Shown here piece by piece: positions 17,968 through 28,273 of a DNA stretch of 64,000 bases. A program made the position numbers and the translations under genes. The notes below the pieces were generated by a model. That model was not told where the DNA came from. It saw nothing but the letters and a program-made list of their open reading frames with translations, and searched no databases. Every line of letters starts with the position of its first letter. Positions within the stretch are counted from its first letter, which is position 1. This DNA is from RYN-133 sp963754285 (GTDB lineage: Bacteria; Actinomycetota; Actinomycetes; Mycobacteriales; Jatrophihabitantaceae), in assembly GCA_963754285.1 (NCBI GenBank), contig CAVWFN010000006.1:620001-684000 (forward strand), written 5' to 3'.

Positions 17968-18222
17968 ATCGCCCTTAACCGCAGCCGACCGGGACGTTTC
18001 ATGCCCGAAAATCAAGCGTTACTCAAGGCTGGTCAAGAAACGCGCAAGCTGGGTACTATTTCTCCGCACAGTGCATCGTCCGCCTCGGCGGCCGGCGGGG
18101 GCAGGTCATTCGATGACCTGGGCGATCAGGTGGGCACCGCCTGAGCTGCCATGGTTCCCCCGCCTTTGGCATATCTAGCCCTACGTCGCGCTCCCCCGCG
18201 GCTCGATGAAGGAAGGCTGGCC
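17968..18222 (+). promoter_or_regulatory. intergenic leader of the GH6-like gene with candidate SigB-type promoter
   Basis: A 255-bp gap without a gene. Its most promoter-like element is GGTCAA at 18031-18036, a 14-bp spacer and GGGTAC at 18051-18056, the same spacing as the SigB-type candidates at 16483 and 63455 but with a poor -35. About 165 bp of leader would remain before the start codon. I looked for a c-di-AMP riboswitch, common before actinobacterial wall hydrolases, and did not find its conserved blocks. Confidence 0.35.
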
Positions 18223-19395
18223 TTGCGCCGCACGATCATGAACCCTCATTCGCTTCCGTCCCGCAAAACTCTCCTGATCAAGGGCGCGTCGCTCGCGCTC
18301 GCCGCGTCGACCGCCGTCGCAGTCGCGACCGTCTCGGGCGGCGTCGAGGCGCACGCCGCAACGCGACCGGTCGCCCACTCCGCCGCCGCACACCCCGCTG
18401 CTGCACACCGCTCGGTGGCCACGCCGAACCCGCTCGCCAACCTCCGATGGGGCAACTACAACGGGCCCACCGACGAGCTGTACAACACCCTGCCGCGTCT
18501 GCACGGCGCGAACCGGCGCCTGCTCCAGTCGGTCGCCGTCAAGCCGCGCATGCGTTGGTTCGGCGCCTGGTACGCCGACAACTTCATCTACACCGCGATG
18601 CGCCGCTACATCCAGAACGTCACCAAGGGCCGTTCCAACGTGCTCGTGCAGATGGCGATCTTCCGGATGGTGCCGTGGGAGACGCGCGCCTGCCCGACCC
18701 TGCCGAGCGGCGCGCAGCAGCGCAGCTACTACCGCTGGATCAACTCCGCCGCCCGCGCGATCGGACGCACGCACGTCGCGATGGTGCTGCAGCCCGACCT
18801 GCCGTTCGCGTTCTGCGTGCCGCATCACTCGAAGCTGCCGTTGCACATGGTGTCCTACGCGGCCCGCAAGTTCAGCTCGCTGCCGCACACCTCGGTGTAC
18901 ATCGATTCGGGCGCCGCTGACTGGTCGCCGGTCAACCGCTCGGTGTGGCTGCTGCGCAACGCCGGCATCCGCTACGCCCGCGGCTTCGCTCTCGACGCGA
19001 CGCACTACGACTCGACCAGCGCACAGGTCATCTACGGCGCCAAGATCCAGAACGCGCTCAGCGCCTGGGGCCTGCACGGCAAGCGGTTCATCGTCAACAC
19101 CGCTCAGAACGGCCGTCCGTTCTCGCGTCAGTGGTACATGCACCACGGTGGCACCGGTCGCGGTTACAACAACGCTGCCGAATGCCACACCGTCGGCCAG
19201 CGGCACTGCGTCACCCTCGGCATCCCGCCGACGTGGCACACCAGTTCGGCTCCCGGGCTGACCGCGCGCGCACGCTCGTTGGCGGGCAAGTTCTGCGATG
19301 CCTACCTCTGGGTCGGGCGTCCGTGGCAGATCAGCCAGCCGTCCAGCTTCGACCTGACCCGGCTGCTGAACATGGCCCGCACCACGCCCTACTAA
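18223..19395 (+). CDS. secreted GH6-like protein with altered active site
   Basis: Secreted protein of 390 residues resembling glycoside hydrolase family 6 (endoglucanase/cellobiohydrolase fold). TTG 18223 is chosen because AAGGAAGG lies 6 nt upstream; ATG 18238 is the alternative. A signal peptide ends near GVEAHAATRP. GH6 landmarks appear in order: FRMVPWETRAC (147-157), VLQPDLP, YIDSGAADW (227-234), RGFALDATHYDST, FIVNTAQNG (289-297) and DAYLWVGRPW. The usual catalytic Asp of the R-D-C motif is Ala156, the E-P-D motif is Q190-P-D, and the D-T-S-x-N-G motif begins with Asn292. So cellulase activity is doubtful; glycan binding or another linkage is possible. It lies between two partner-switching cassettes. 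Confidence 0.8.
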   Translation: MRRTIMNPHSLPSRKTLLIKGASLALAASTAVAVATVSGGVEAHAATRPVAHSAAAHPAAAHRSVATPNPLANLRWGNYNGPTDELYNTLPRLHGANRRLLQSVAVKPRMRWFGAWYADNFIYTAMRRYIQNVTKGRSNVLVQMAIFRMVPWETRACPTLPSGAQQRSYYRWINSAARAIGRTHVAMVLQPDLPFAFCVPHHSKLPLHMVSYAARKFSSLPHTSVYIDSGAADWSPVNRSVWLLRNAGIRYARGFALDATHYDSTSAQVIYGAKIQNALSAWGLHGKRFIVNTAQNGRPFSRQWYMHHGGTGRGYNNAAECHTVGQRHCVTLGIPPTWHTSSAPGLTARARSLAGKFCDAYLWVGRPWQISQPSSFDLTRLLNMARTTPY

Positions 19396-19417
19396 ACCGC
19401 TCGACTACCTCCGCGCG

Positions 19418-19456
19418 AAGGCGTGGGGCCGCCCCCACCCGGCGGCCCCACGCCTT
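19418..19456. terminator. bidirectional hairpin terminator
   Basis: A 16-bp perfect stem (AAGGCGTGGGGCCGCC pairing with GGCGGCCCCACGCCTT) around a 7-base loop, between the converging GH6-like and STAS genes. The outer A/T steps give short T-runs in both directions, so it can end transcripts from both strands. Confidence 0.85.
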
Positions 19457-19472
19457 TGCATTGCTCTGTCGG

Positions 19473-19778
19473 CTATTCCGCGGGGAGCACCTGTTCGAGA
19501 CCGGACAGTCGGAGCAGCACCGCGACATGTTCCGGGACGGCGCGCAAGCGCAACTCGATGCCACGCTGTTGTGCGCTGCGCCGCAACCGCAACAGCGCGC
19601 TGAGCCCGGAGGAGTCGATGAACGCGACGGCTGACATGTCGACGGCAAGATAGCGGCCGGGCTCGAGGTCACGAATCATCGCAGCGCCCTGGGCCACCAG
19701 CTGATCGGCCTGCAACACGTCGACATCACCGTGCAACGTCAGGACGGAATGGGCGTTCGGGTCTGTTGGCTCGGACAA
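19473..19778 (-). CDS. STAS-domain anti-sigma factor antagonist 4
   Basis: A 101-residue STAS protein on the minus strand. The phosphoacceptor loop AFIDSSGLSALL is intact (Ser57). The start is a TTG at 19778, set by a strong AAGGAGG site at 19787-19793 with 8-nt spacing; no ATG or GTG fits. The site overlaps the stop codon of the phosphatase gene upstream, so the pair is translationally coupled and the phosphatase is the likely dephosphorylating partner. This makes a second partner-switching cassette facing the first across the terminator. Confidence 0.88.
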   Translation of the reverse strand: MSEPTDPNAHSVLTLHGDVDVLQADQLVAQGAAMIRDLEPGRYLAVDMSAVAFIDSSGLSALLRLRRSAQQRGIELRLRAVPEHVAVLLRLSGLEQVLPAE

Positions 19779-19792
19779 AACCTTGACCTCCT

Positions 19793-21511
19793 TCAGTCGC
19801 GATAAAGGCCGAGGGCCTCGACCGGAACCGCGTCGAGTGAGAGCGAGAACCATACGGTCTTGCCGGGCCCGTGCTCGGCAGGGAGCACGCCCCAGTCGTC
19901 GGCGAGTCGAAGGACGAAGTACACGCCGCGGCCGTGGGTGTCTGTCGGCTGGACGCGCGCGACGGAAACCGTGCCCTCGCCGTAGTCGGTGCACTCGACT
20001 CGCAGCCGCCGGGCGGAGCGGAAGATCTTGATCGTGAAGTCGGACGCCGCGTGGGTGATGCAGTTCGTCGCCACCTCGGACACGAGCAGCACCAGTACCC
20101 CGCGCACGGCCGGCTCGAGATCAGCGGCGAGTTCGGTCGCGAAGCGGCGAGCTTGCGCGACCGAATTCTTGACTGCCTGCAGGCGAATCTCGCCGACGAG
20201 CTTCTCATCAGCACGGATCGCACTGACGTGCTCAGTGCTCCGCGCGGACGCAGGTTCGTCGACGGCGGTGCGGCGAGCAACCAGCAGAGCGACGTCATCG
20301 GTCGTCGGTGTGTCGCCGACCATGCGCATCATGAGCTCGCGGCACACTCGCTCCGGAGGCCCGGATGTGGCGTGCGCGAGCAGCCGGGCCAATCCCGTCT
20401 CGATCGATTCGGTGCGGCGCTCGATCAGCCCGTCGGTGTAACAGATCAGCGTCCCCTCGTCCGGAATCGTCACCGTGATCGTGGGGTACTTCGCATCGTC
20501 TACGGCGCCGAGCGGCGGGCCCGACACGGTCGCGACGTACTCGGCGCCGGCCGGAGTCGCCAGGATCGGCGGCGGATGGCCGGCCGAGCTGATCACGAAC
20601 CGGTCGTACGGCGGCGATGCGACGGCACACAGCAGCGTCACCATCGTGTCGACCTCGAAATGCAACAGCTTGTGGTTGGTGCGTTCGACGACTTGCGACA
20701 ACGGTTCATCGAGCAGCGCGTAGGAGCGCAGCGCGCTCTTGACGCGGCTGACGACCACCGCCGAGTGCAGCCCGTGTCCGGCGACGTCGCCGATGACGAT
20801 CCACAGGTCGCCCGACGGAAGGACGAAGGTGTCGTACCAGTCACCGCCGATCGAACGGTCCTCGGCCGGCGCGTAGCGGGCAGCGAACTCCAGACCAGGC
20901 AGGTTCGGAAGACGGGTCGGCAACAGCTCTCGTTCGAGTACAGCGCCGGCGGCGGACTCGATCGCCAGCCGGCGCGTCTGGACGGCCAAGGAGATACGTT
21001 CGCCGGCCACCTGCAACAGTTCGACATCGTGCTGCTCGAACGAGCGATCCTCGATCCGTCCGACGTGCATGACGCCGAGCAGTTCGTCGCCGACGACCAG
21101 CGGCACGCCGACCATGTGGCGGATGCCCTTCTCCCACAGGATCGGGTTGGCCACCGTCGTCTCGTCCACGTGGTCGAGAACGACCGGTTCCCGCCGTGCA
21201 GCGATCGTGCCCGCAAAGCCCGTCCCGATCGGCACCCGCACGCCTTGGCGGACCTCTTCCTCGAGCCCGCACGCCGCGCGAGCTACGAGGTCGTCGGACT
21301 CGTGCTGGCGCAGCAGTACCGCTGCCGTATCAGCGTCCAGGACGGCGCGGACCCGGTCGAGCAGCTCGACGAGCAGATCATCGACGTCAAGCTTGGTCAG
21401 GCTCACGTCGGTGACGGCCGACAGGTTGCTCAGCCGTTCCTCGATGCCGCTTGAGGCCACCTGTCTGAGAGTAACCACATTGCGGCCCCGTGCCGGTGAA
21501 GCCGACGACAC
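19793..21511 (-). CDS. GAF-SpoIIE phosphatase-HATPase fusion
   Basis: Three-domain signalling protein of 572 residues: GAF sensor (~40-190), PP2C-type SpoIIE/RsbU phosphatase (~200-420; metal motifs IGGDWYDTF, IGDVAGHG, TDDVALLV) and a C-terminal RsbW-like ATPase (~440-572; VSEVATNCITHA, DYGEGT, GRGVYFVLRLADDWGV). It thus combines the phosphatase that reactivates STAS antagonists with a kinase-like module, as in several actinobacterial regulators. ATG 21511 leaves 8 bp to the tRNA gene; GTG 21478 is a plausible shorter start. It is coupled to the STAS gene at 19473. The signal sensed by the GAF domain is unknown. Confidence 0.92.
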   Translation of the reverse strand: MSSASPARGRNVVTLRQVASSGIEERLSNLSAVTDVSLTKLDVDDLLVELLDRVRAVLDADTAAVLLRQHESDDLVARAACGLEEEVRQGVRVPIGTGFAGTIAARREPVVLDHVDETTVANPILWEKGIRHMVGVPLVVGDELLGVMHVGRIEDRSFEQHDVELLQVAGERISLAVQTRRLAIESAAGAVLERELLPTRLPNLPGLEFAARYAPAEDRSIGGDWYDTFVLPSGDLWIVIGDVAGHGLHSAVVVSRVKSALRSYALLDEPLSQVVERTNHKLLHFEVDTMVTLLCAVASPPYDRFVISSAGHPPPILATPAGAEYVATVSGPPLGAVDDAKYPTITVTIPDEGTLICYTDGLIERRTESIETGLARLLAHATSGPPERVCRELMMRMVGDTPTTDDVALLVARRTAVDEPASARSTEHVSAIRADEKLVGEIRLQAVKNSVAQARRFATELAADLEPAVRGVLVLLVSEVATNCITHAASDFTIKIFRSARRLRVECTDYGEGTVSVARVQPTDTHGRGVYFVLRLADDWGVLPAEHGPGKTVWFSLSLDAVPVEALGLYRD

Positions 21512-21519
21512 GCGGTGAG

Positions 21520-21591
21520 TGGGCGCTACTGGGATCGAACCAGTGACCGCTCGGGTGTAAGCCGAGTGCTCTCCCGCTGAGCTAAGCGCCC
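21520..21591 (-). tRNA. tRNA-Val(TAC)
   Basis: The minus strand folds into a complete cloverleaf: acceptor GGGCGCT/AGCGCCC with discriminator A, D-arm GCTC..GAGC, anticodon arm CTCGG-CTTACAC-CCGAG with anticodon TAC, and T-arm ACTGG-TTCGATC-CCAGT. It reads GTA valine codons. The 3' CCA is not encoded. Confidence 0.95.
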
Positions 21592-21646
21592 CGGACGTGA
21601 CGGCCCAGGGTACGACACCACAGGCCCCGGCCCGTACCGTGATCCC

Positions 21647-22516
21647 GTGACGAGGACGCCCGTCGAGGACACGGTGCGCAGCTACCTGCGCGGCCTGCGC
21701 GAGCCGCGCTACGCATCCTTGGCAGCGTTGATGGCGCTCGTCGCACTGGTCTGCATCGGGGCGGGGACGTGGCAGATCGCGCGGTTCGACGAGAAGGTTC
21801 GCGAGAACGACGCGTTACGCGGGAACGCCCATGCGTCCACAGCGCCGGTGCACGACGTGCTGCCGCTGGTCGGCGCGCAAGGACCGTCGGCCGATTCCGT
21901 GCGGTACCGCACCGTGACCGCGACGGGCCACTTCGACGACGCGCACACGGTGCGGGTCGGGCTGCGTACCGTAGCCGGCGCCGACGGCGATCTGGTGCTG
22001 ACGCCGTTCGTGACCAGCGGCGGCGACCTGCTGGTCGTCCGCGGGCTCGACGCAGACCGGAGCGGCAGCACTCCCACACCGCCCGCCGGCCGACTGACCA
22101 TCCGCGCTCGAGTGCAGACCAGCGAGCCCAACCGTGACAACGCGGCCGCCTTCGCGCGGGGCAAGCTTGCGTCGATCAATGCCCAGGCACAGGCGGCGCA
22201 CCTCGGCACCCCCGTGTACGACGGTTATGTCGAACTGCTGCCCGGCCAGCCGGGCACGCAGGATGTCACCGCCATTCCCGCACCGAGCCTGTCGAACCCG
22301 GCCGGCGGTGCGGTCGAGCCACAGCACTTCGCCTACATCATTCAGTGGTACCTGTTCGCGTTCCTCGCCCTTGCTGCACCCTTCGCGATGATGCGTGCCG
22401 ACCGGCGCGAGCGCGAGGCCACCGAGGGCCCGCCGCAGCAGCGGGACGTCCCGCAGACCGACGAACAGCGGCGCGCCGCCAAGCTGGCCGATCGCTACGG
22501 ACGCGCGACGTCCTGA
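21647..22516 (+). CDS. SURF1-family cytochrome oxidase biogenesis protein
   Basis: SURF1-like protein of 289 residues, implicated in assembly of haem-copper oxidases. It has an N-terminal transmembrane helix (SLAALMALVALVCIGAGTWQ; the G-x-W-Q signature ends it) and a C-terminal helix (HFAYIIQWYLFAFLALAAP), with the SURF1 domain outside the membrane between them. The C-terminal ~45 residues are charged and cytosolic. GTG 21647 is used. Its position near ahpE and aceE matches Rv2235 in mycobacteria. Confidence 0.9.
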   Translation: MTRTPVEDTVRSYLRGLREPRYASLAALMALVALVCIGAGTWQIARFDEKVRENDALRGNAHASTAPVHDVLPLVGAQGPSADSVRYRTVTATGHFDDAHTVRVGLRTVAGADGDLVLTPFVTSGGDLLVVRGLDADRSGSTPTPPAGRLTIRARVQTSEPNRDNAAAFARGKLASINAQAQAAHLGTPVYDGYVELLPGQPGTQDVTAIPAPSLSNPAGGAVEPQHFAYIIQWYLFAFLALAAPFAMMRADRREREATEGPPQQRDVPQTDEQRRAAKLADRYGRATS

Positions 22517-22549
22517 TCTCACAACCGACGTCGAGGGCGCCGGCCTGGT

Positions 22550-22813
22550 TCATTGACTGCGCTTGCGAGGTCTTTCGTCCCGTGGCAGGTAAGGACCGCC
22601 CTGCGATCGACGCACTGCCGCGCGCATGCCGCCGCGCTGTCGTTTGAGATCGCGCATCTGGGCGCGCGCGGCCTGACGGCCGACCCTGGTGCGGCGAGCG
22701 ATCTCGGCCGCCGACGCGCGCGTGTACCCGTGCCGACGGTCGGATCGGTCGATGAGAAAGGCCGCGATCAGCATCGGCGTGACTATGCACGCGACGATGA
22801 TCAGGAATGTCAT
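22550..22813 (-). CDS. small membrane-anchored basic protein
   Basis: An 87-residue protein with one N-terminal transmembrane helix (TFLIIVACIVTPMLIAAFLI) followed by a strongly basic cytosolic tail rich in Arg and Gln that contains a possible short HTH-like piece (AAEIARRTRVGRQAARAQM). No family is recognised. It starts 4 bp downstream of the peroxiredoxin stop and probably shares its transcript. Confidence 0.7.
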   Translation of the reverse strand: MTFLIIVACIVTPMLIAAFLIDRSDRRHGYTRASAAEIARRTRVGRQAARAQMRDLKRQRGGMRAAVRRSQGGPYLPRDERPRKRSQ

Positions 22814-22817
22814 GGCG

Positions 22818-23273
22818 TCACAGCGACTTGATCGCAGCGCGCCACGCGTCGGCGTCGCGGCCCTCGCCGGGGTTGTTCATCTCGGCGAACCGGACGATGC
22901 CGTCCTTGTCGACGAGGAACGTGCCGCGGTTGGCGATTCCCGCGACGTCGTTGAAGACACCGTAGGCCTGCGCCACGGCGCCGTGCGGCCAGAAATCGGC
23001 GAGCAACGGGAACTCGTAACCCTCGCGGTCGGCGAAGACCTTGTGCGAGTAGACCGAGTCGACACTGATCGACACCGTCAACACGTCGTCGTTCTCGAAC
23101 GCGGACATGTCATCGCGCACGACGCACAGCTCACCGGTGCAGATTCCGGTGAACGCGAGCGGATAGAACACGATGAGCACGGCCTGCTCGCCGCGGTGCG
23201 ACGAGAGCGTGAACTCCTCGTTGTTCTGGTCCTTCAGGGTGAAGTCAGGCGCTTGGTCGCCGACCGCTATCAC
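22818..23273 (-). CDS. ahpE: AhpE-type peroxiredoxin
   Basis: Peroxiredoxin of 151 residues closely resembling M. tuberculosis AhpE (Rv2238c): shared stretches include YPLAFTGIC, LLADFWPHGAV, AYGVFN and AGIANRGTF. The peroxidatic cysteine is Cys45 in FTGICTGELC; AhpE reduces peroxides and peroxynitrite, with mycothiol/mycoredoxin as reductant. A second cysteine, Cys50, sits five residues later, where mycobacterial AhpE (as I recall it) has Asp. GTG 23273 follows a GGGGGA site. The neighbour order ahpE, DUF3052, aceE equals the mycobacterial one. Confidence 0.93.
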   Translation of the reverse strand: MIAVGDQAPDFTLKDQNNEEFTLSSHRGEQAVLIVFYPLAFTGICTGELCVVRDDMSAFENDDVLTVSISVDSVYSHKVFADREGYEFPLLADFWPHGAVAQAYGVFNDVAGIANRGTFLVDKDGIVRFAEMNNPGEGRDADAWRAAIKSL

Positions 23274-23331
23274 CGGGGTCCCCCGCCAAAGTGCGCAGCG
23301 TTGTTTGTGGAGCAGTTTCGTGGGGAGGAGA

Positions 23332-23772
23332 TCACTTCTTGCCTCCGGAGCGCCGACCGACGAGCCGATTACCCGACCAGTCTTGACTAATCGTAACGAT
23401 CGACGTCTCCGACAGTCCTGCGACCGCTGCGGCCTCGCTGATATCGGACGCCTCGACATGGCCGACCCGTCCACGCTTCGGGGTCAGCAACCAGATCACA
23501 CCGTCGTCGGCGAGCGGGCTGATGGCGTCGACCAGCAGGTCGGTGAGGTCCTCGTCGCCCTCGCGGTACCAGATCAGCACCACGTCGACGACCTCGTCCG
23601 AGTCCTCGTCGACAAGCTCTTCGCCGGTCTGGTCCTCGATGCTGTCGCGAAGTTCGGCGTCGACGTCCTCGTCGAACCCGATCTCCATCACGATCATGGA
23701 CGGTTTGAGGCCCATGCGCGCGGCAACACCGGATTCGCCGCTCGCTGCGGCGCTCGTGCTCCCCGTGCCCAC
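23332..23772 (-). CDS. DUF3052 family protein (Rv2239c-like)
   Basis: A 146-residue acidic cytosolic protein of the DUF3052 family, seen almost only in Actinobacteria. Core segments are ARMGLKPSMIVMEIG, DVVLIWYREGDEDLTD and VIWLLTPKRGRVGHV. Function is unknown. GTG 23772 is chosen; it lies 87 bp from the divergent aceE start. It is placed between ahpE and aceE as Rv2239c is. Confidence 0.9.
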   Translation of the reverse strand: MGTGSTSAAASGESGVAARMGLKPSMIVMEIGFDEDVDAELRDSIEDQTGEELVDEDSDEVVDVVLIWYREGDEDLTDLLVDAISPLADDGVIWLLTPKRGRVGHVEASDISEAAAVAGLSETSIVTISQDWSGNRLVGRRSGGKK

Positions 23773-23859
23773 GCAATCATCCTTCCCACAGTGGCAACGG
23801 AGCGGCAAGTTCGGATTACCGCTTGGTAGCTCTCGCCCTGACCCTAGCGGGAAGCGAAG

Positions 23860-26628
<2,769 letters not shown>

Positions 26629-26632
26629 CGTC

Positions 26633-26697
26633 CCGACTTTGACCCTCTAGCGGCTGCGATCGGCGCCGGATTACGACCGCTAGAGGGTCAAAGTCGG
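26633..26697. repeat. 21-bp perfect inverted repeat between aceE and aldo/keto reductase gene
   Basis: Arms at 26633-26653 and 26677-26697 are perfectly complementary over 21 bp (outer CCGACTTTGACC, inner CTCTAGCGG) around a 23-base GC-rich loop that can itself pair partly. It fills the whole gap between two convergent genes, touching the second gene's stop, so it can serve as a bidirectional terminator. It lacks a terminal T-run, and the arm sequence looks more like a mobile or REP-type hairpin than an ordinary terminator. Confidence 0.85.
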
Positions 26698-27654
26698 TCA
26701 GTAGCGGGAGCCGACGACTCGGTCGCCGAGCGGGTCGAGGTCGGCCAGGTCGGCGTCGGTCAGCTCGAGATCGAGGGCGGCGACGTTCTGCTCGAGGTAG
26801 CTGATCCGCTTCGTGCCCGGGATCGGGACGACGGGTACGCCGAGGCGTCCGGACTGGTGTTGCACCCAGGCGATTGCGACCTGCGCGGCGGTCGCGTCGT
26901 GCCGCTTCGCGACCTCGGCCACCGTGGCCGCGATCGCCTCGTTGGCATCACGGGCTTCGCCCTGGAAGCGCGGCAGGTTCGCGCGGAAGTCCTTGCCGGT
27001 GAAGTCCGCGCCCGACAGCGCACCGGTCAGGAAGCCACGTCCGAGGGGCGAGAACGGGACGAGACCGACGCCGAGTTCGCGCAGCGCGGCGAGCACGGTG
27101 GTCTCCGGGTCGCGGGTCCACAACGAGTACTCGCTCTGGACGGCCGTGATCGGGTGCACGGCATGTGCGCGCCGGAGCTGGTCGTCGTCGACCTCCGACA
27201 ACCCGAGGTAACGCACCTTGCCCTCGGCGACGAGTTCGCTCATCGCGCCGACACTTTCTTCGATCTCGGCATCGTCGGCCGGACGGTGCAGGTAGTAGAG
27301 ATCGATGACGTCGACACCGAGCCGCGTGAGCGAGTCCTCGCACGACGTCTTCACGTAGTCGTGCTTGCCGTGGACGGTGCGCTTGCTCGACTCGACGTCG
27401 CGGTCGATGCCGAACTTGGTCGCCAGCTGCACTTCGTCGCGTCGGCCGGCAATGGCGCGTCCGACCAGGACTTCGTTGTGGCCCGCGCCGTAGACGTTCG
27501 CGGTGTCGAGAAACGTGACGCCGAGTTCGAGCGCGCGATGAATGGTGGCGATCGACTCGTCCCAGTCACCCGTGCCGTAGCTCTGGCTCATGCCCATGCA
27601 GCCGAGGCCTTGAGCCGAAACGTTCAGTTCGCCGAGGTCAGTTCGCGTGATCAC
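26698..27654 (-). CDS. aldo/keto reductase
   Basis: NADPH-dependent aldo/keto reductase of 318 residues (AKR13-like). Visible are the substrate/cofactor-barrel elements GLGCMGMSQSYG, FLDTANVYGAGHNE (catalytic Asp and Tyr), LATKFGIDRD (Lys), LYYLHRPADD (His) and the C-terminal cofactor loop VVPIPGTKRISYLEQN. GTG 27654 is selected, beginning ITRTDLGELNVSAQG. The substrate is not predictable. It is the last gene of a minus-strand block (methyltransferase, PHP, pirin, reductase). Confidence 0.93.
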   Translation of the reverse strand: MITRTDLGELNVSAQGLGCMGMSQSYGTGDWDESIATIHRALELGVTFLDTANVYGAGHNEVLVGRAIAGRRDEVQLATKFGIDRDVESSKRTVHGKHDYVKTSCEDSLTRLGVDVIDLYYLHRPADDAEIEESVGAMSELVAEGKVRYLGLSEVDDDQLRRAHAVHPITAVQSEYSLWTRDPETTVLAALRELGVGLVPFSPLGRGFLTGALSGADFTGKDFRANLPRFQGEARDANEAIAATVAEVAKRHDATAAQVAIAWVQHQSGRLGVPVVPIPGTKRISYLEQNVAALDLELTDADLADLDPLGDRVVGSRY

Positions 27655-27682
27655 CGTGCCGACAGTACGACGGGGACGGTTG

Positions 27683-28273
27683 CTAGGGCAGCGTCCACAC
27701 GAGCAGCTCGCCCGCACCGGTCATGTCGAGACGTCCTGAGCCACGCACCGAGTCGCCGAGTCGCACCGCCTCCGGACCGAGGCGCCACTCGCCGTCAGTG
27801 ACGTGCGCGTGCCAGCGAGTGGCGTCGAGGGTCACGCCCGAGCGCCACACGTCGAAGCGCGCCGCGTCGAGGTCGAACGGAGCCGTCTGGGTCGTGACAC
27901 TCGGTTGCGTCGTCCCGTCGACCAGCGTCATCTGCACCATCCGAAGCGGCTCGCGGGCGGACGCATTGACCTCGCAATGCCGGATGCCGGTGCCGGTGCG
28001 CTGGACCAGTATCTCGCCGGGTCCGACCCGACGCACTCGGCCCGCGTCGTCCTCGTGGCGTAGCCGGCCCGAGACCACCCAGCTGACGATCGCGACGCCG
28101 CGGTGGCCGTGCCAGTCGAAACCGGCGCCGGGCTCGACCAGGTGTTCGTCGACTCCGACGAGCATGCCGTGAGCGACGTTGTCGGGGTCGTAGTGTGCGC
28201 CGGCGGAGAAGCTGTGCCAGGTCTCGACGCCGTCGTGCGTGCTGCGGAACCGCTCGTCGGCACGGCGGATCAT
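27683..28273 (-). CDS. pirin-family cupin protein
   Basis: Cupin protein of 196 residues with the pirin N-domain: metal ligands are expected in FDWHGHRGVAIVSWVVSG and in GTGIRHCEVNAS, preceded by the typical AHYDPDN opening. Bacterial pirins oxidise quercetin-like compounds or act as redox-sensing partner proteins, including of pyruvate dehydrogenase in Serratia. The C-terminal cupin is short compared with 230-300-residue pirins. The ATG at 28273 overlaps the PHP gene stop by 4 nt. Confidence 0.88.
   Translation of the reverse strand: MIRRADERFRSTHDGVETWHSFSAGAHYDPDNVAHGMLVGVDEHLVEPGAGFDWHGHRGVAIVSWVVSGRLRHEDDAGRVRRVGPGEILVQRTGTGIRHCEVNASAREPLRMVQMTLVDGTTQPSVTTQTAPFDLDAARFDVWRSGVTLDATRWHAHVTDGEWRLGPEAVRLGDSVRGSGRLDMTGAGELLVWTLP

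Noticed and set aside
17968..18222. c-di-AMP (ydaO) riboswitch upstream of the GH6-like gene
   Set aside because: The conserved riboswitch blocks are not present; only a possible SigB-like promoter is seen.
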